From assembly GCA_907163345.1 (NCBI GenBank), contig CAJQUN010000021.1, positions 1,302,001 to 1,366,000 of the forward strand: a DNA stretch of 64,000 nucleotides, in the 5' to 3' direction. This stretch comes from Haberlea rhodopensis. Lineage: Eukaryota; Streptophyta; Magnoliopsida; Lamiales; Gesneriaceae. Positions 32,998-44,933 of this stretch are shown in pieces (positions within the stretch are counted from its first letter, which is position 1; each line of letters opens with the position of its first letter). Under the pieces are notes generated by a model that was not told the DNA's origin, searched no databases, and saw only the letters and a program-made list of their open reading frames with translations. The translations under genes were made by a program, and so were the position numbers.

Positions 32998-34423
32998 TGA
33001 TGTCACTAGAAATAGACACATCTATTACGCTTAATTATCTACGATTTGGTATGTTTTGATGGATAATTTGATACATATACAAGAGCGAATAAAGATCAAG
33101 AAATGCATTGGACTTGACAAGAGATCAAAGTAGACCAAGAAAAATGCATAAAAGTTGACAACGGAAGCCGCGAACAATCGCAAAACGAAAGAAATCGAGC
33201 CAACAAAAATAAAGACTCGGCGATCGATCGGCCACCATCTGCGATCGATCGCCGAAACACACTGGACGAAAAATAAAAAGCTCGCGATCGATCGTTGAAA
33301 AGTGGCGATCGATCGCCAAATGTTTCTGGTTGAAAAATAAAGGCTGGCGATCAACGACGATCGATCGCCAGCAGAATCTTGAAGTTTATAGAAACTCGAT
33401 TTTTCCATCTTTGGATAGATTTTTACCTACTATATCAGATCCCTAACATATATGCATGAGATTGGACCTCAAATCAGATGAGTCCATCATATTTTAGAGT
33501 TAGAATATAGATTTTTTATCAACCTTTGAAGAACAACTTGAAGAACGAAGAACGAAGACGGGAGTGACGCTCCGGAATCGTGTTTCTTTTTAGTAATTCT
33601 TTCTTTTGCTTTTAGTTTAATATTTTCTAGATTAGTTTTGATCGCTTTTGATTTAGTCATGAGTGGCTAAACACTTTTGATTCTTGGTTGAAGGAAGACA
33701 ATACCTTGGATTTTATGTTTTTCATGAGATTGATGTTCTTTTATTGATTTTTATTGAGTATCGTGTGTTTTTTCTATGATTTGTTGCCATGATTGTTGTG
33801 TTTTGATTTTAAGATTGACCATCTAATGATTTTTACATGCAATTTACTGCTTGGCCTTTGAAGCAACTAAGATTAATAATTGTCTGCTGTTGGTGTTGTT
33901 AAATTCTTAGGAAAAACCTTGACTATATTAAACATAGACGCTTGGATTATGTTATCTAAGTTTCATCATTCTTACTAGACTTGAAAGCTATTGTTAATAT
34001 TTATCTTAACTGTTGTTGTTTGATCGATATAACGATACGGGTTAACTTAGAACGCTTGGGCTATTTTAACTAGGCATAAGGTAAGATTGTAGTTGAATCT
34101 CTAATGATGAATATTCAAGTAAAAATTACATCTTTTGTGATAATCGATGATTGAATGCATAAATCCAAGGTAGGTCGTCTGACAACCAATAATCATTTTT
34201 CTCATAATTTTAATCACCTTAGTTTGATCTTGCTAATTAGTTAGTTCATAGATTTTTCTTATTAGTAGTTTAATCAATTTCAAAACCCCTTTCACTCTTT
34301 GTTTGCATAACTAACACAAAAATACATCATTTTCTGTGGGATCGATCCATACTCACACTACTACATTCATTACTGTTATTAACTTGAGAGGGTTAATTTG
34401 GACGTACGCGATAAACACTACCA
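32998..34423 (+). mobile_element. Solo LTR, Athila-like family, TSD GAATG
   Basis: 1426 bp, from TGATGTCACTAG to CACTACCA, flanked by GAATG at 32993-32997 and 34424-34428. The 3' half aligns with the LTRs at 11825-12778 and 13137-14079. U3 carries five CGATCGATCG palindromes (33219-33371). Typical product of unequal recombination between two LTRs. Confidence 0.85.
33219..33371. promoter_or_regulatory. CGATCGATCG cluster in U3 of the solo LTR
   Basis: Blocks at about 33219, 33239, 33283, 33303 and 33358, often as GGCGATCGATCGCC, starting 221 bp into the LTR. Copied in unit B at 39656-39807. Confidence 0.6.
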
Positions 34424-34499
34424 GAATGCCAATTCAATCTTGATAAATTCGAGATACTCTAAGATTTGTTGGGGATAAGCAATCATATTGGTCAACCAC

Positions 34500-34880
34500 A
34501 TTCTAAGTGTCACTCTTAGGCAATGACGAAATCCTTATGGACTGTGGAAGTGACAAAAATTTACCTACAATAACTTAAAAGTGTGGGGTTGCCTGACTAA
34601 AGTAAGTCATAACAAGCCCCAAAAATAATGTAATAAAAAATTTGACAAAGCTATGTCGTCAAAAATTAACGAATGATAATGTGACATGTTGAAGTATATG
34701 CAATAGTATGCTTGTAAAATGATGATATGCTCATTGTGGGAAACAATATAGAATCATCGAAATGATGAAGAAAATGTTAACGAAACATTTTGACATAATG
34801 ATATGGGTGCAGTAGATATACTATTTGAATTAAAGTTTCCAAGACATTTGAAGGATAAAATCTCAAATGATTAATTATAG
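34500..34880 (+). pseudogene. Copia protease and RT scraps (unit A)
   Basis: Fragments include MDCGSDKN (34538), a broken YVDD box reading NDDMLIVGNNIES (34718-34757), and MLTKHFD..DMGAVDILFELK. All frames are broken. The counterpart in unit B is at about 39980-40360. Confidence 0.6.
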
Positions 34881-35316
34881 TTTCAAAAATTTTTAAGCTT
34901 TTGTGCTTAAAATTCAAGTGTGAAAGAAATAAAATTTTGAACTTGGATTTTATAAGAATTATTGCGCTTAAATTTTAAATTATGAATTAATTTTGAGAAT
35001 TTTTTCTAGTTTCGAATTTTGTAAGAAATAACACTTAGATCCAAATTTACAAGAAGTACACCTTGAATTTAGATTTTTAAGTTTGTGACGCTTAGAATTC
35101 GAAACTCGAGATATCCATCTTTATTAGAATAATACAGGTATACAAATTGGTTATATGGTATGAAAGATCCACAAGTGGTAGTGTGTTTATCGTTCGAGGG
35201 GCTGTCGTGTTGTGGAAATCTTCTAAGCAAACGAAGTCGTAACTCTCGACAAAGAGGTCAAAGACTCCGAACTTTCTTAGAAGAAATTTATTGTTGCGAA
35301 AAACTTGTACCTGCAC

Positions 35317-36358
35317 TTAATATATCAATCGCATACCACTGAGCTAAAAACTATAGCTGGTAGAAGAGGCACAACTTTATTTCCTTATTATGGCAGCCGC
35401 AAAGCCACGTAATAAGCGACGGATAGACATGAGGAGTTGCACCCTATGTGTGCTAATGGGCCATACTATTAAGCCAGTAAATGACAGACTATGTTGCACA
35501 GATACGGATACGCGGATACGTGGATATGCAGATACTGGTACGACTGCACGGGATTTTTGAAATTTGTAGGATACGATACGTCCGGATACGACAAATTTTA
35601 ATAATTTACTTTTATATATATATAAATAGATAATTAATAATATTTGTAAGAAATCAAGTTTCAAGTATATAATCAACATTAAACAAATTAGAAATCAGAA
35701 TAAAGTTGCAAACTCACCAACTTCACGACAAATGGTAAAATATTAATCCAGGACATCTAAAAATTTCAAGTATATAATCGACATAAACACATTAAAGTGG
35801 TTAGGAAATATGGATTTAGTTAAATAATTTAATTTTAATTACAGTTTCAACCCTTTTATAAAAAAAAATTCCGAAAGTTCCCGTATCTAACCCGTGTCGG
35901 ATACGGTCAGCGGCGTATCTTGACCGTATCCGAAACGTATCCGAAATAAAAACTTATTTTTTGTCCCCAGATACGCCACGTGGCGTATCCGATACGTATC
36001 GGTGCCGTATCTGCGTGTATCCGTATCCCAGAAGTATCCGATACTTGACCGTGAAATTTTTTGGAGTATCGGTGCAACATAGATGACAGATGACCGCACA
36101 TTCATATCCATGAATGCATAGAAAGACTTGCTGAGCTTGCACAAACAATCCTCCCCAGAAAGTGCTTCCTGGGTGGCTTGAACCAATGACCTCGCTCTGA
36201 TACCAATTGTAAGGATCAAACACTTTACACTAAGCTCAAAATTATAGCTGGTGGCGCAACTTTATTTCCTTATAGTGGGAGTGCAAAGCTCCGTACTAAA
36301 CGACATATGGATATGAGGAGCTGCACCATATATGTTCCAATGGTAAGCCAATACGATA
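35317..36358 (-). mobile_element. TRIM (unit A), interrupted by a hAT MITE
   Basis: The left LTR (about 35317-35486) has lost part of its TGTTAGGATCAAG start. A short internal region follows, then the complement of the tRNA-iMet PBS, GCTCTGATACCA (36194-36205), then the right LTR from TGTAAGGATC (36208) to about 36358. It lies on the minus strand and has no coding capacity. Confidence 0.7.
35489..36082. mobile_element. hAT-type MITE, 594 bp, TSD ATGACAGA
   Basis: TIRs CTATGTTGCACAGATAC and, from the other end, CTATGTTGCACCGATAC. TSD ATGACAGA is perfect at 35481-35488 and 36083-36090. Unit B (about 40977-40990) shows the empty site, AAATGACAGATGACC. Rich in GTATC/GATAC subterminal repeats. 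Confidence 0.93.
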
Positions 36359-38025
36359 GATGAAGGTCTTAATTGTTATTATTGTTATTGTAGAAACACA
36401 TGTTATTGTAGAAAACCCTAATATCTTGAGATTAAGTCTTACTTGTTATTGTTGTTAATGTAAAAAAAACAAGTCCTTGGCATTGTAGTGTTAACATTCT
36501 TGAAGTATTAATGCATAAAACCCTTACAAATAGGGCAAATGTGCCTGATTTATAAAACATAGGGTTTAAAAGGACTTTTAATTTTACGTGGGGGTTTTTA
36601 TACTTTTTTTATATTTTATAGGTGATAAATGCAATTCGCCCCATATAAAAATCACTTGGTCATTGAATTCAATTATGATAAAATATATAAATAACCTAAG
36701 CAAAGGCAAGTTGCAAAAGTTTATATTTAGCTAAGATAAAAAGGAAAGAAAATTGAACATCCACCTATAAAAAGTCATCATAAATTTGTAACTAATTATG
36801 CATTATATTAACGGGGATCCAATCAAATCTACTTGATCACGATTTGATCCTCCTTGATTTTGATTGATTTTAATTATTTTTGACACAAAAATGGATTTTA
36901 AGTATTGCATTCAAATCCATTCCAATCATATATCGATCTAGTTGGATTCCATAGAGAACGAGAAGCTGAAAATGAATTTATTCGTGACAACAAATATAGA
37001 ATTATAAATTTGAACTCTTGTGATAGTGGTTATAGGATATGAGACTTTGATTGTTACAATGATTATAATTGTTGAAAAGGATGCAACTCAAATTTTTAAA
37101 TCATAAATATAAATATTATGGTTCGATTCATGATTCGCAAAAATGGTCTTGAATGCGAATGGCAGCTGCTGCGGTAAAAGTTACATGCTAAAATGAATGT
37201 GTTATAATAACGACGATTTAACGACCGTCGTGGAACGAAACGGCTGTTTCGCTTGAAACTCGACTTCGAAGCACATAACCGTCGTTGCAGAATATTTTTA
37301 TTTTTATTTTTGTTCATTAATAAATTGTCCAAATTATCTAATTTTTTTTATTTTTTAATTTAAAAAACTCCGCAGCAATAACCACGACTGTTCTGTGAAA
37401 TGTCAATGGAACTGGAATAACTGCCTGTGCGACCGTGTCATCGAAACATGGTTCAATTATTCTGGTCAAGTAGTTATCCATAAAATAAAGTATATAGAAG
37501 CAATTGTTTGTTAACTTTTGGGAAAAAAGATAAAATTGGTCATGTAAGTTGACCTACACGAGATTTTGGTCATCTAATTGGTCAAAATTTAGTCTTCATA
37601 TAATACATTATTCTTTTGCTCATTTAGTAGGTGTTTGCAAATACTTTTGCAAACTGCTTATCAGCTTTTCAGACAAAAATTTGAGTGTTTTTTCCTTGAT
37701 TATGCTATTGCTTCTATAAAATAAACAGAAAAAGCAGAAGCGGAGAAGTAGGTCATAACATACTTTTGACAACTTTAAGTTGTTCGGTTGCAATTTTGTA
37801 ATTAATTGAAATTTATTAAGTTGTTTTTTATTTTAATAGCAAATGCTTGATGCTTTTGCTTAATATCAATTTTTTCAAACTTTAAGCAAAAGCAACATAG
37901 AAGTACTTTGACTAAGAAATTGCAAACACACTCTTAGTTTGATTTTCACCGGAATGCTGATATAGTGCCAAGCATTGCTGACATAGTGTCAAATATTGTT
38001 GACATGACTGGGAAAAGTTGAGAGT
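36359..38025. other. Unclassified AT-rich DNA in unit A
   Basis: No gene. About 36360-36995 and 37750-38025 have copies in unit B; 37000-37750 does not. 37195-37290 contains GACGGTCGT/ACGACGGT-like words. 37790-37915 has partly self-complementary AGCAAAAGC/GCTTTTGCT words. Confidence 0.5.
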
Positions 38026-39434
38026 AACAAGTGATAATGCACGATATACATGCGAAGGGAATGAGTCTAAGTGAATCATAACAAGTGGCTATAATTATTG
38101 AAAAATTGCCTCAAATATGGAAATATTTCAAGAACTGTCTCAAGTACAAATGTAAGGAGATGAGTCTCGAAAATCTAATTGTTCATCTACGAATTGAGGA
38201 GAAGAATAAAAATTCTGAAAAGAAAGAAGTACCAAATCGATTAAAGGGTAAATTTGGTAGAGTAAAATATCGTGAATAAAGGAAAATCAACAGTAAAGTC
38301 TCAAAGAATGGGAATGCCAAGGAAATTGCTACAATATGGGGGAGGGGATGCTAACAAATTACCAAAGGATTGTCGGAATAAAAAATTCGATCGGGGGAAG
38401 GAAAATGATCAAATTAACATAATTGAAGATGACAGATTATCGAACGATTTATCTCATCTAATTTTTTCCGCTTGACTAGTCTTTTGATCTCGACAAACTT
38501 GTATTACCCAAAAACTTAGTGTTTGTAGGAAAAATGTTGTATAGAGAGCCATTCAATGAATGCAATGATAGTTATGCGTCAATTTGAAAGCAATAAAATT
38601 TATCATTTTACTTATTTGATTGAGTATATTGATTTATTGGGTAATCGTTTGGATCATATAAATTATAAACAAATTTGTGATGATAATTTTATTGTTTTTT
38701 GTGAATGTTAACTTACAACATAAGTGCGAGACTTGCGTGGAGAATGAGTTAACAAAATCGTCATTCTATTTTAGTTGAAAGAAAACAACACTTCTAAAAT
38801 TAATTCAGATTAATGTTGTGATTTAAAATTGGTACAAACTAGAGGTGTGTAAAAATAATTTGTTACTTTAGCGATGATTGCACAAGATATTTTTATGACT
38901 ATATGCTACGAAGCAAATGGGAAGCCTAAAGGGTGTTTAAAGTTTAAATACCACAAGAACGTGTCTGCAGACCAATTAAGTAAATGAGTTTTGCAACAAA
39001 AAATTGTGGGTTGATATTGGTGCAACACACCAAAAGTATTTGATTACATTTGAATTTTCTAAGCACTTTACGCTTAAGACTCGAATTGGCTTGAATTCAA
39101 GTTTTCTAAGTTTTATACGCTTAAAATGCAAATGATAAATCTAATGCCACAATTATTCTGACTTGGTGTTGCTTTTTTTCTCTCATTTGATTATAAATGC
39201 CTTTTGTAAGCATTTACGCTTAAAGCTTGAATTTGCAAGATATTAAATCTTGAATTCAAGTTTTCTAAGTATTGTATGTTTAAAATGAAAATTGTGAATC
39301 AAATTCGAGAATTTACTCAAGTTTCGAATTTTATAAGCAAGTGCACTTAGATCAAAAAATATCAAGATACTAAATATTGAATTTTGATTTCTAAGTTTAT
39401 AATGCTTAAATTTGAAAACTTGAAAGTTTGAATG

Positions 39435-39955
39435 TGATGTGACTAGAAATAGACACATTTATTATGCTTAATTATCTACGATTTGGTATGTTTTGATGAT
39501 AATTTGATACATATACAAGGGCCAATAAGGATGAAGAAATGCATTAGACTTGACAAGAGATCAAAGTTGACCAAGAAAAATACGTAAAAGTTGACAACGG
39601 AAGCCGCGATCAATCGCAAAACGAAAGAAATCGAGCCAACAAAAATAAAGACTCGGCGATCGATCGGCCTCCATCTGCGATCGATCGCCGAAACTCACTG
39701 GCCGAAAAATAAAAAGCTCGCGATCGATCGGTGAAAAATGGCGATCGATCGCCAAATGTTTCTGGTTGAAAAATAAAGGATGGCGATCAACGACGATCGA
39801 TCGCCAACGGAATCCTGAATTTTATGGAAACTCGATTTTTCCATATTTTGATAGATTTTTACCTACTATATCAAATCCCTAACATATATGCACGAGATTG
39901 GACCTCAAATCAGATGAGTCCATCATATTTTAGAGTTAGAATACAGATTTTCTCT
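39435..39955 (+). mobile_element. Truncated Athila-like LTR (unit B)
   Basis: Begins TGATGTGACTAG with the same left junction as the solo LTR in unit A, retains the GATC cluster (39656-39807), and is cut at GATTTTCTCTAAG, losing about 940 bp relative to unit A. Confidence 0.8.
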
Positions 39956-40814
39956 AAGATTGTTGGGGATAAGCAATCATATTGGCCAACCACGTTCTAA
40001 GTGCCACTATTAGGTAATGATGAAATCCTTATGGACTGTGGAAGTGACAAAAATTTTCCTACAAATACTTAAAAGTGTGGGATTGTCTGACTAAAGTAAG
40101 TCATAACAAGCCCCAAATATAATGTAATAAAAAATTTGACAAAGCTATGTTGTCAAAAATTAACGAGCGATAATGTGACATGTTGAAGTATATGCAATAG
40201 TATGCTTGTAAAATGATGATATGCTCATTATGGGAAACAATATAGAGTCATCAAAATGATGAAGAAAATGTTAACGAAACATTTTGACATAATGATATGG
40301 GTGCAGTAGATATACTACTTGAATTAAAGCTTTCAAGACATTTGAAAGATAAAATCTCGAACGATTAATTATAGTTTCATTTTTAAGCTTTTGTGCTTAA
40401 AATTCAAGTGTGAAAGAAATAAAATTTTGAACTTGGATTTTATAAGAATTATTGCCCTTAAATTTTAAATTGTGAATTAAATTTGAGAATTTCTTCTAGT
40501 TTCGAATTTTGTAAGAAATAACACTTAGATCCAAATTTACAAGAAGTACACCTTGAATTTAGATTTTTAAGTTTGCGACGCTTAGAATTTGAAACTCGAG
40601 ATATCCAGCTTTATTAGAATAATACAGTTATGCAAATTGATATATGCTATGAAAGATCCACAAGTGGTAGTGTGTTTATCGTTCGAGGGGATGCCGTGTT
40701 GTGGAAATCTTCTAAGCAAACGAAGTCGTAACTCTAGACAAAGAGGTCAAAAGGCTCCGAACTTTCTTAGAAGAAATTTATTGTTGCGAAAAACTTGTAC
40801 CTGCTCTTAATATA

Positions 40815-41267
40815 TGTTAGGATCAAGCGCATACCACTCAGCTAAAAACTATAGCTGGTAGAAGAGGCACAACTTTATTTCCTTATTATGGCAGCGCAAA
40901 ACCACATACTAAGCGACAGATAGACATGAGGAGTTGCACCCTATGTGTGCCAATGGGCCAGACTATTAAGCCAGTAAATGACAGATGACCGCACATTCGT
41001 CGATGAATGCATAGAAAGACTTGCTGAGCTTGCACAGACAATCCTCCCCAGAAAGTGCTTCCTAGGCGGCTTGAACCAATGACCTCACTCTGATACCAAT
41101 TGTAAGGATCAAGCACTTACCACTAAGCTCAAAATTATAACTGGTAACATATGCGCAACTTTATTTCCTTATAGTGGGAGTGCAAAGCCCCGTACTAAAC
41201 GACATATGGATAAAAGGAGATGCACCATATAGGTCCCAATCGGTTAGACTATTAAGCCAATACGACA
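40815..41267 (-). mobile_element. TRIM (unit B), 453 bp
   Basis: LTRs 40815-40983 (169 bp, TGTTAGG...AATGACA) and 41101-41267 (167 bp, TGTAAGG...ACGACA). On the minus strand a tRNA-iMet-type PBS (TGGTATCAGAGT) lies two bases inside the right LTR. No clear TSD remains. Non-coding and non-autonomous. Confidence 0.75.
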
Positions 41268-41356
41268 TATGAAGGTCTTAATTGTTATTATTGTTATTGT
41301 AGAAACACATGTTATTGTAGAAAACCCTAATATCTTTAGATTAAAGTCTTAATTGT

Positions 41357-41468
41357 TATTGTAGAAAACACATGATCCTTGGCATTGTAGTGTTAACATT
41401 CTTGAAGTATTATATTGTAGAAAACACATGGTCCTTGGCATTGTAGTGTTAACATTCTTGAAGTATTA
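41357..41468 (+). repeat. 56-bp tandem duplication
   Basis: GTAGAAAACACATG.TCCTTGG and the bases to GAAGTATTA occur twice, at 41361 and 41417; unit A has the segment once. Confidence 0.85.
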
Positions 41469-42235
41469 ATGCATAAAACCCCTACAAATAGGGCAAATGT
41501 GCCTGCTTTATAAAACATAGGGTTTAAAAGGACTTTTAATTTTACTTGGGGGTATTTATACTTTTTTGATATTTTATAGGTGATAAATGCAATTTGCCCC
41601 ATATAAAAATCACTTGATCATTGAATTTAATTACGATAAAATATATAAATACCCTAAGCAAAGGCAAGTTGCAAAAGTTTATATTTAGCTTAAGATAAAA
41701 AGGAAACAAAATTGAAAACATCCACCTATAAAAAATCGTCATAAATTTGTAACTAATTATGCATTATATTAATGGGGATCCAACCAAATCTACTTGATCA
41801 CGATTGGGTCCTCCTTGATTTTGATTGATTTTAATTATTTTTGACACAAAAATGGATTTTAAATATTGCATTCAAATCCATTCCAATTATATCTCCAGCT
41901 GGTTGAATTCCATAGAGAACAAGAAGCTGCAAATAGAATTTATACGTGACAACGAATATAGGTCATGGCATGCTTTTGACAGCTTTAAGTTGTTCGGTTG
42001 CAATTTTGTAATTAATTGAAATTTATTAAGCTGTTTTTTTATTTTAATAGCAAATGCTCGATGCTTTTGCTTAAAATCAATTTGTTCAAACTTTAAGCAA
42101 AAGCAACATAGAAGTGCTTTGAATAAGCAATTGCAAACACACCTTTAGTTTGATTTTTACCGGAATGCTAATATAGTGCCGAGCATTACTGACATAGTGT
42201 CAATATTGTTGACATGACTGGGCAAAGTTGAGAGT

Positions 42236-42580
42236 ATCAAAATTCTATATAGACCAATTTATGATACCAAATTAATTTTCACCCCCTAAAAAATGGCATA
42301 GTTTGAGATTGTGATGCAACAATACGTGTCTCTTGATTCATTTATTAACACCCTAATTAAACAAATGAATTTATTTATTTTAATTTTTTTGATGAAATTT
42401 CCATGTGCATTCACTCGGTTTGTCTCCATTGAATTGATTTCCTAGTAATTAAACAGACCCCTCATAGGATTGACCTGCGGTACCTCTATATGTCCAACCA
42501 TATCACCTGTTCTCTCTCAACTTCACACACTGAAAAATCATCTCTCTTATTGTTCTATTAACTTAATAATCTCCATAGAA
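42236..42580 (+). promoter_or_regulatory. Promoter and 5' UTR region of the CML gene
   Basis: 345 bp between the end of unit B and the ATG. A weak TATA candidate is CTCTATATG (42484-42492), followed by a CT-rich leader (TGTTCTCTCTCAACTTC, about 42507) typical of plant 5' UTRs. The promoter upstream of this point is duplicated transposon debris. Confidence 0.4.
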
Positions 42581-44431
42581 ATGGAAAGCACTGTGCGTCA
42601 TCAAGAACTGATTGCTGAGCTCCATGAAGCCTTCAAATTATTTGACAAAGATGGAGATGGTTAGATTAATTTCACTAATCTTTTAATTTTGCCCTCTTTT
42701 TTGAAATTCAATGTTCTTGTTCTTTTGATTGTAGGTTTTTTAGTTTAATTTTCAAACTATTATATACAGCACCTTAATATATTAAATACCACGTATAGAG
42801 TTTTCCAAAATGTAACCAAGAAACCTGGATTGATTCTTGCTGCGAACAAGTTAGCAGTATAAGACGAATATCGAGTCAATTATATAGATGCCAATATAAC
42901 ATTGGATGGACGAAAAAATTGCAGGTAGCATTACCATAGAAGAATTGGGATCAGTACTAAGGTGTTTGTATCAAAACCCTAGTTTTGAAGAACTGCGGGA
43001 TATGATCAGTGAAGTTGATTCTGATGGAAATGGAACCATTGAATTCCCAGAATTCTATGATCTCATGGCAACGGAAATGAAGGTATAATCAACATAATCT
43101 CGGGTTAACGGTGCAGTAATCGTCTTATTTGCAATATTTGAGTAATATTTCGTGAATCATAACAATTTTTTTTTATGTAATTATGTGTGTGATCCCTCCT
43201 TATGTTGTCACAAGATAGACACAAAACTTGTCCCAAAGACATATGCTGGTGGAACTATGCAAATTTCATATAAGAGAGTCGCACATAATTCTCAACTCGT
43301 ATAGTGTATTGTCCCTGCTTGGAGAGCGGTTGAAGCGTGACACTTGGGCTGCTATATGGTATAAAGATCAGAGTTGACAGATATCACCAACTATAGTTTT
43401 TGGTAAACGACAATCGCTTGATCTTGTAATTATCAGAGTCAATGTCACGAGTTTGATTCTCATGAGTTGCGAGTTGCAAGATAATACTATTATTGGGAGG
43501 GAGATCAGTGCAATAATTGTAATTGTCCCTGCTTGGAGAGCGATTGAAGCGTGACGCTTGAGCTGCTATACTGTTTAAAAATTAGCATTGCACTGTTACC
43601 ACCAACTATAGTTTTTGGTAAAGCGACAATCGTTTGATCCTACATATAGCATCAATTAGATTACATGTAATAATATTTCTTTTTTAAAACTTTATTTAGA
43701 TATTATTAAATTGATTTGTTTACCAAACTTTCGGTCTCCTAAATAAAAATTCAGGCCCCATGAATTATTTTTCCAGGAAACTGATGCAGATGATGAACTG
43801 AGAGAAGCCTTCAACGTGTTTGACAAAGACCAAAATGGATACATCTCCGCCGATGAGGTAAGCCAAAATTACAAACTCGTAGATCGGTATACTCTATATC
43901 ACATCTTCTGATATATTTGAGTGTTGGAAATAAAATTTAAACTCCTTTCCGGAAATTTCTTTTCATCTTCTATTAATTCTTGATTTAAGACAAGAGTATT
44001 AGACTAAATAATTTGCAATCATATGTGTTCATTGACGTTCATCTAAATGCCGAACTTATAAAGAGGTTGAACAATTTATTATTTACTCTGTTACACTCTC
44101 CTCATTTGTGGGCCGGTTTGGTCATCTTTTTTTGGAGCCCATCAAGTGGATATTTCATATGGTTGGAATATTGTTTATGAGTTTTGAACACAGAACCTCG
44201 GCGGTTAGTCAGATGCTCTGATACCATGTTGAATTGACGTCTCATCTGAAAGATATTGTACAATTTATTATTTACTTTTTAGCAAATTTGCAGCTTCGAC
44301 ATGTGTTCATCCGTTTAGGAGAGCATTTAACAGACGACGAGATTGTACAGATGATCAAAGAAGTTGATTTAGATGGGGATGGACAGGTTAGTTATGAAGA
44401 ATTTGTGAAGACGATGATGGCCATTGGATAA
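42581..44431 (+). CDS. Calmodulin-like protein, CML8/CML11 type
   Basis: Exons 42581-42659, 42925-43082, 43777-43857 and 44294-44431, all GT-AG and in phase, encode 151 residues, the length of Arabidopsis CML8. Four complete EF-hand loops: 22-33 (DKDGDGSITIEE), 58-69 (DSDGNGTIEFPE), 95-106 (DKDQNGYISADE) and 131-142 (DLDGDGQVSYEE). Each has Asp at 1, Gly at 6 and Glu at 12, so all four should bind Ca2+. DKDQNGYISA and the MMAIG end are like CML8/CML11 and unlike canonical calmodulin. No signal or membrane segment, so it is a soluble Ca2+ sensor acting on target proteins. His117 replaces the methylatable Lys115 of calmodulin. The start ATG follows a plausible leader. Introns 2 and 3 carry TRIM-like insertions, yet splice sites and frame are intact. 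Confidence 0.9.
43305..43644 (+). mobile_element. Complete TRIM in intron 2 of the CML gene, TSD TATAG
   Basis: 340 bp. LTRs 43305-43428 and 43518-43644 share ATTGTCCCTGCTTGGAGAGC and CAACTATAGTTTTTGGTAAA; the TSD TATAG is perfect (43300-43304, 43645-43649). A decayed tRNA-iMet PBS (ATTATCAGAGTC, 43429-43440) and a purine tract (TTGGGAGGGAGA, 43494-43505) lie at the expected ends. It is related by LTR words to the minus-strand TRIMs at 35317 and 40815. Confidence 0.88.
44026..44284 (-). mobile_element. Probable small TRIM in intron 3 of the CML gene
   Basis: Two short similar ends, 44026-44095 and 44227-44284, share TGTT..ATTGACGT..CATCT and ACAATTTATTATTTACT. The complement of the tRNA-iMet PBS, GCTCTGATACCA, sits at 44215-44226 directly beside the right one. 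No convincing TSD. The right end lies nine bases from the exon 4 acceptor. Confidence 0.5.
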
Positions 44432-44627
44432 AAAAGATATATCTATGTATATGTTTATAGTACATAAAAAAATTACTTAATTAGTTTTTATGTTGATTAC
44501 TTAATTTGTTTATTTAAAGTTTAGGGTTTCTTTATTTATCAACATCACTGTTGTTATCAATGACTGTATGGACTGATATAGTTATTGATAACAATGACTA
44601 TATGTACCGTGTACAATATTATTCTTC

Positions 44628-44933
44628 GGGTAAATTTCAAAATGGTCTCGTACAATATGAACTTTTCTAATACTAGTCACAAATTTTTAGGACTTATCAA
44701 ATATAGTCCTACATAAATTATTTAAATAAAAAATAGTCTTACATAAATGTTTTTAACAAATTTAGTCCTACAAAAATTAATTTTTAATACAAATGATCTC
44801 ATAATGGAATGGGGGAACAAAAGTTTGATACTATTTTTGATTTAAAAACAATTTACATAATACTATTTATTATTATTATAAAAGTTTGGGACTAATATTG
44901 CAAAGACCATGTTACCATTTTCGAAATTTAACC
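44628..44933. mobile_element. Mutator-type MITE, 306 bp
   Basis: Ends GGGTAAATTTCAAAATGGTC and, inverted, GGTTAAATTTCGAAAATGGT. Flanking nonamers TTATTCTTC and TTATTCTTT match at 8 of 9, the TSD length of Mutator elements. It lies about 200 bp after the CML stop codon. Confidence 0.7.

Larger units (their letters stand above)
31572..38025 (+). repeat. Tandem duplication, unit A (6454 bp)
   Basis: Begins AACAAGTGATAATGCACG inside the copia gag and ends GGGAAAAGTTGAGAGTA, where unit B starts with the same AACAAGTGATAATGCACG. It holds copia remnants, a solo LTR, a TRIM with a hAT MITE, and about 1.6 kb of unclassified AT-rich DNA (36358-38025). Three segments (about 33517-34457, 35489-36082 with one TSD, and 37000-37750) have no counterpart in unit B. 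Confidence 0.88.
38026..42235 (+). repeat. Tandem duplication, unit B (4210 bp)
   Basis: A diverged copy of unit A, adjoining it directly. It begins in mid-gag and ends GGGCAAAGTTGAGAGTA before single-copy DNA. It contains the gag scrap (38085-38475), an integrase scrap (38871), the LTR start (39435) truncated near 39955 by a deletion that also removed the right TSD, RT scraps and the TRIM. A private 56-bp tandem duplication lies at 41357-41468. Confidence 0.88.
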
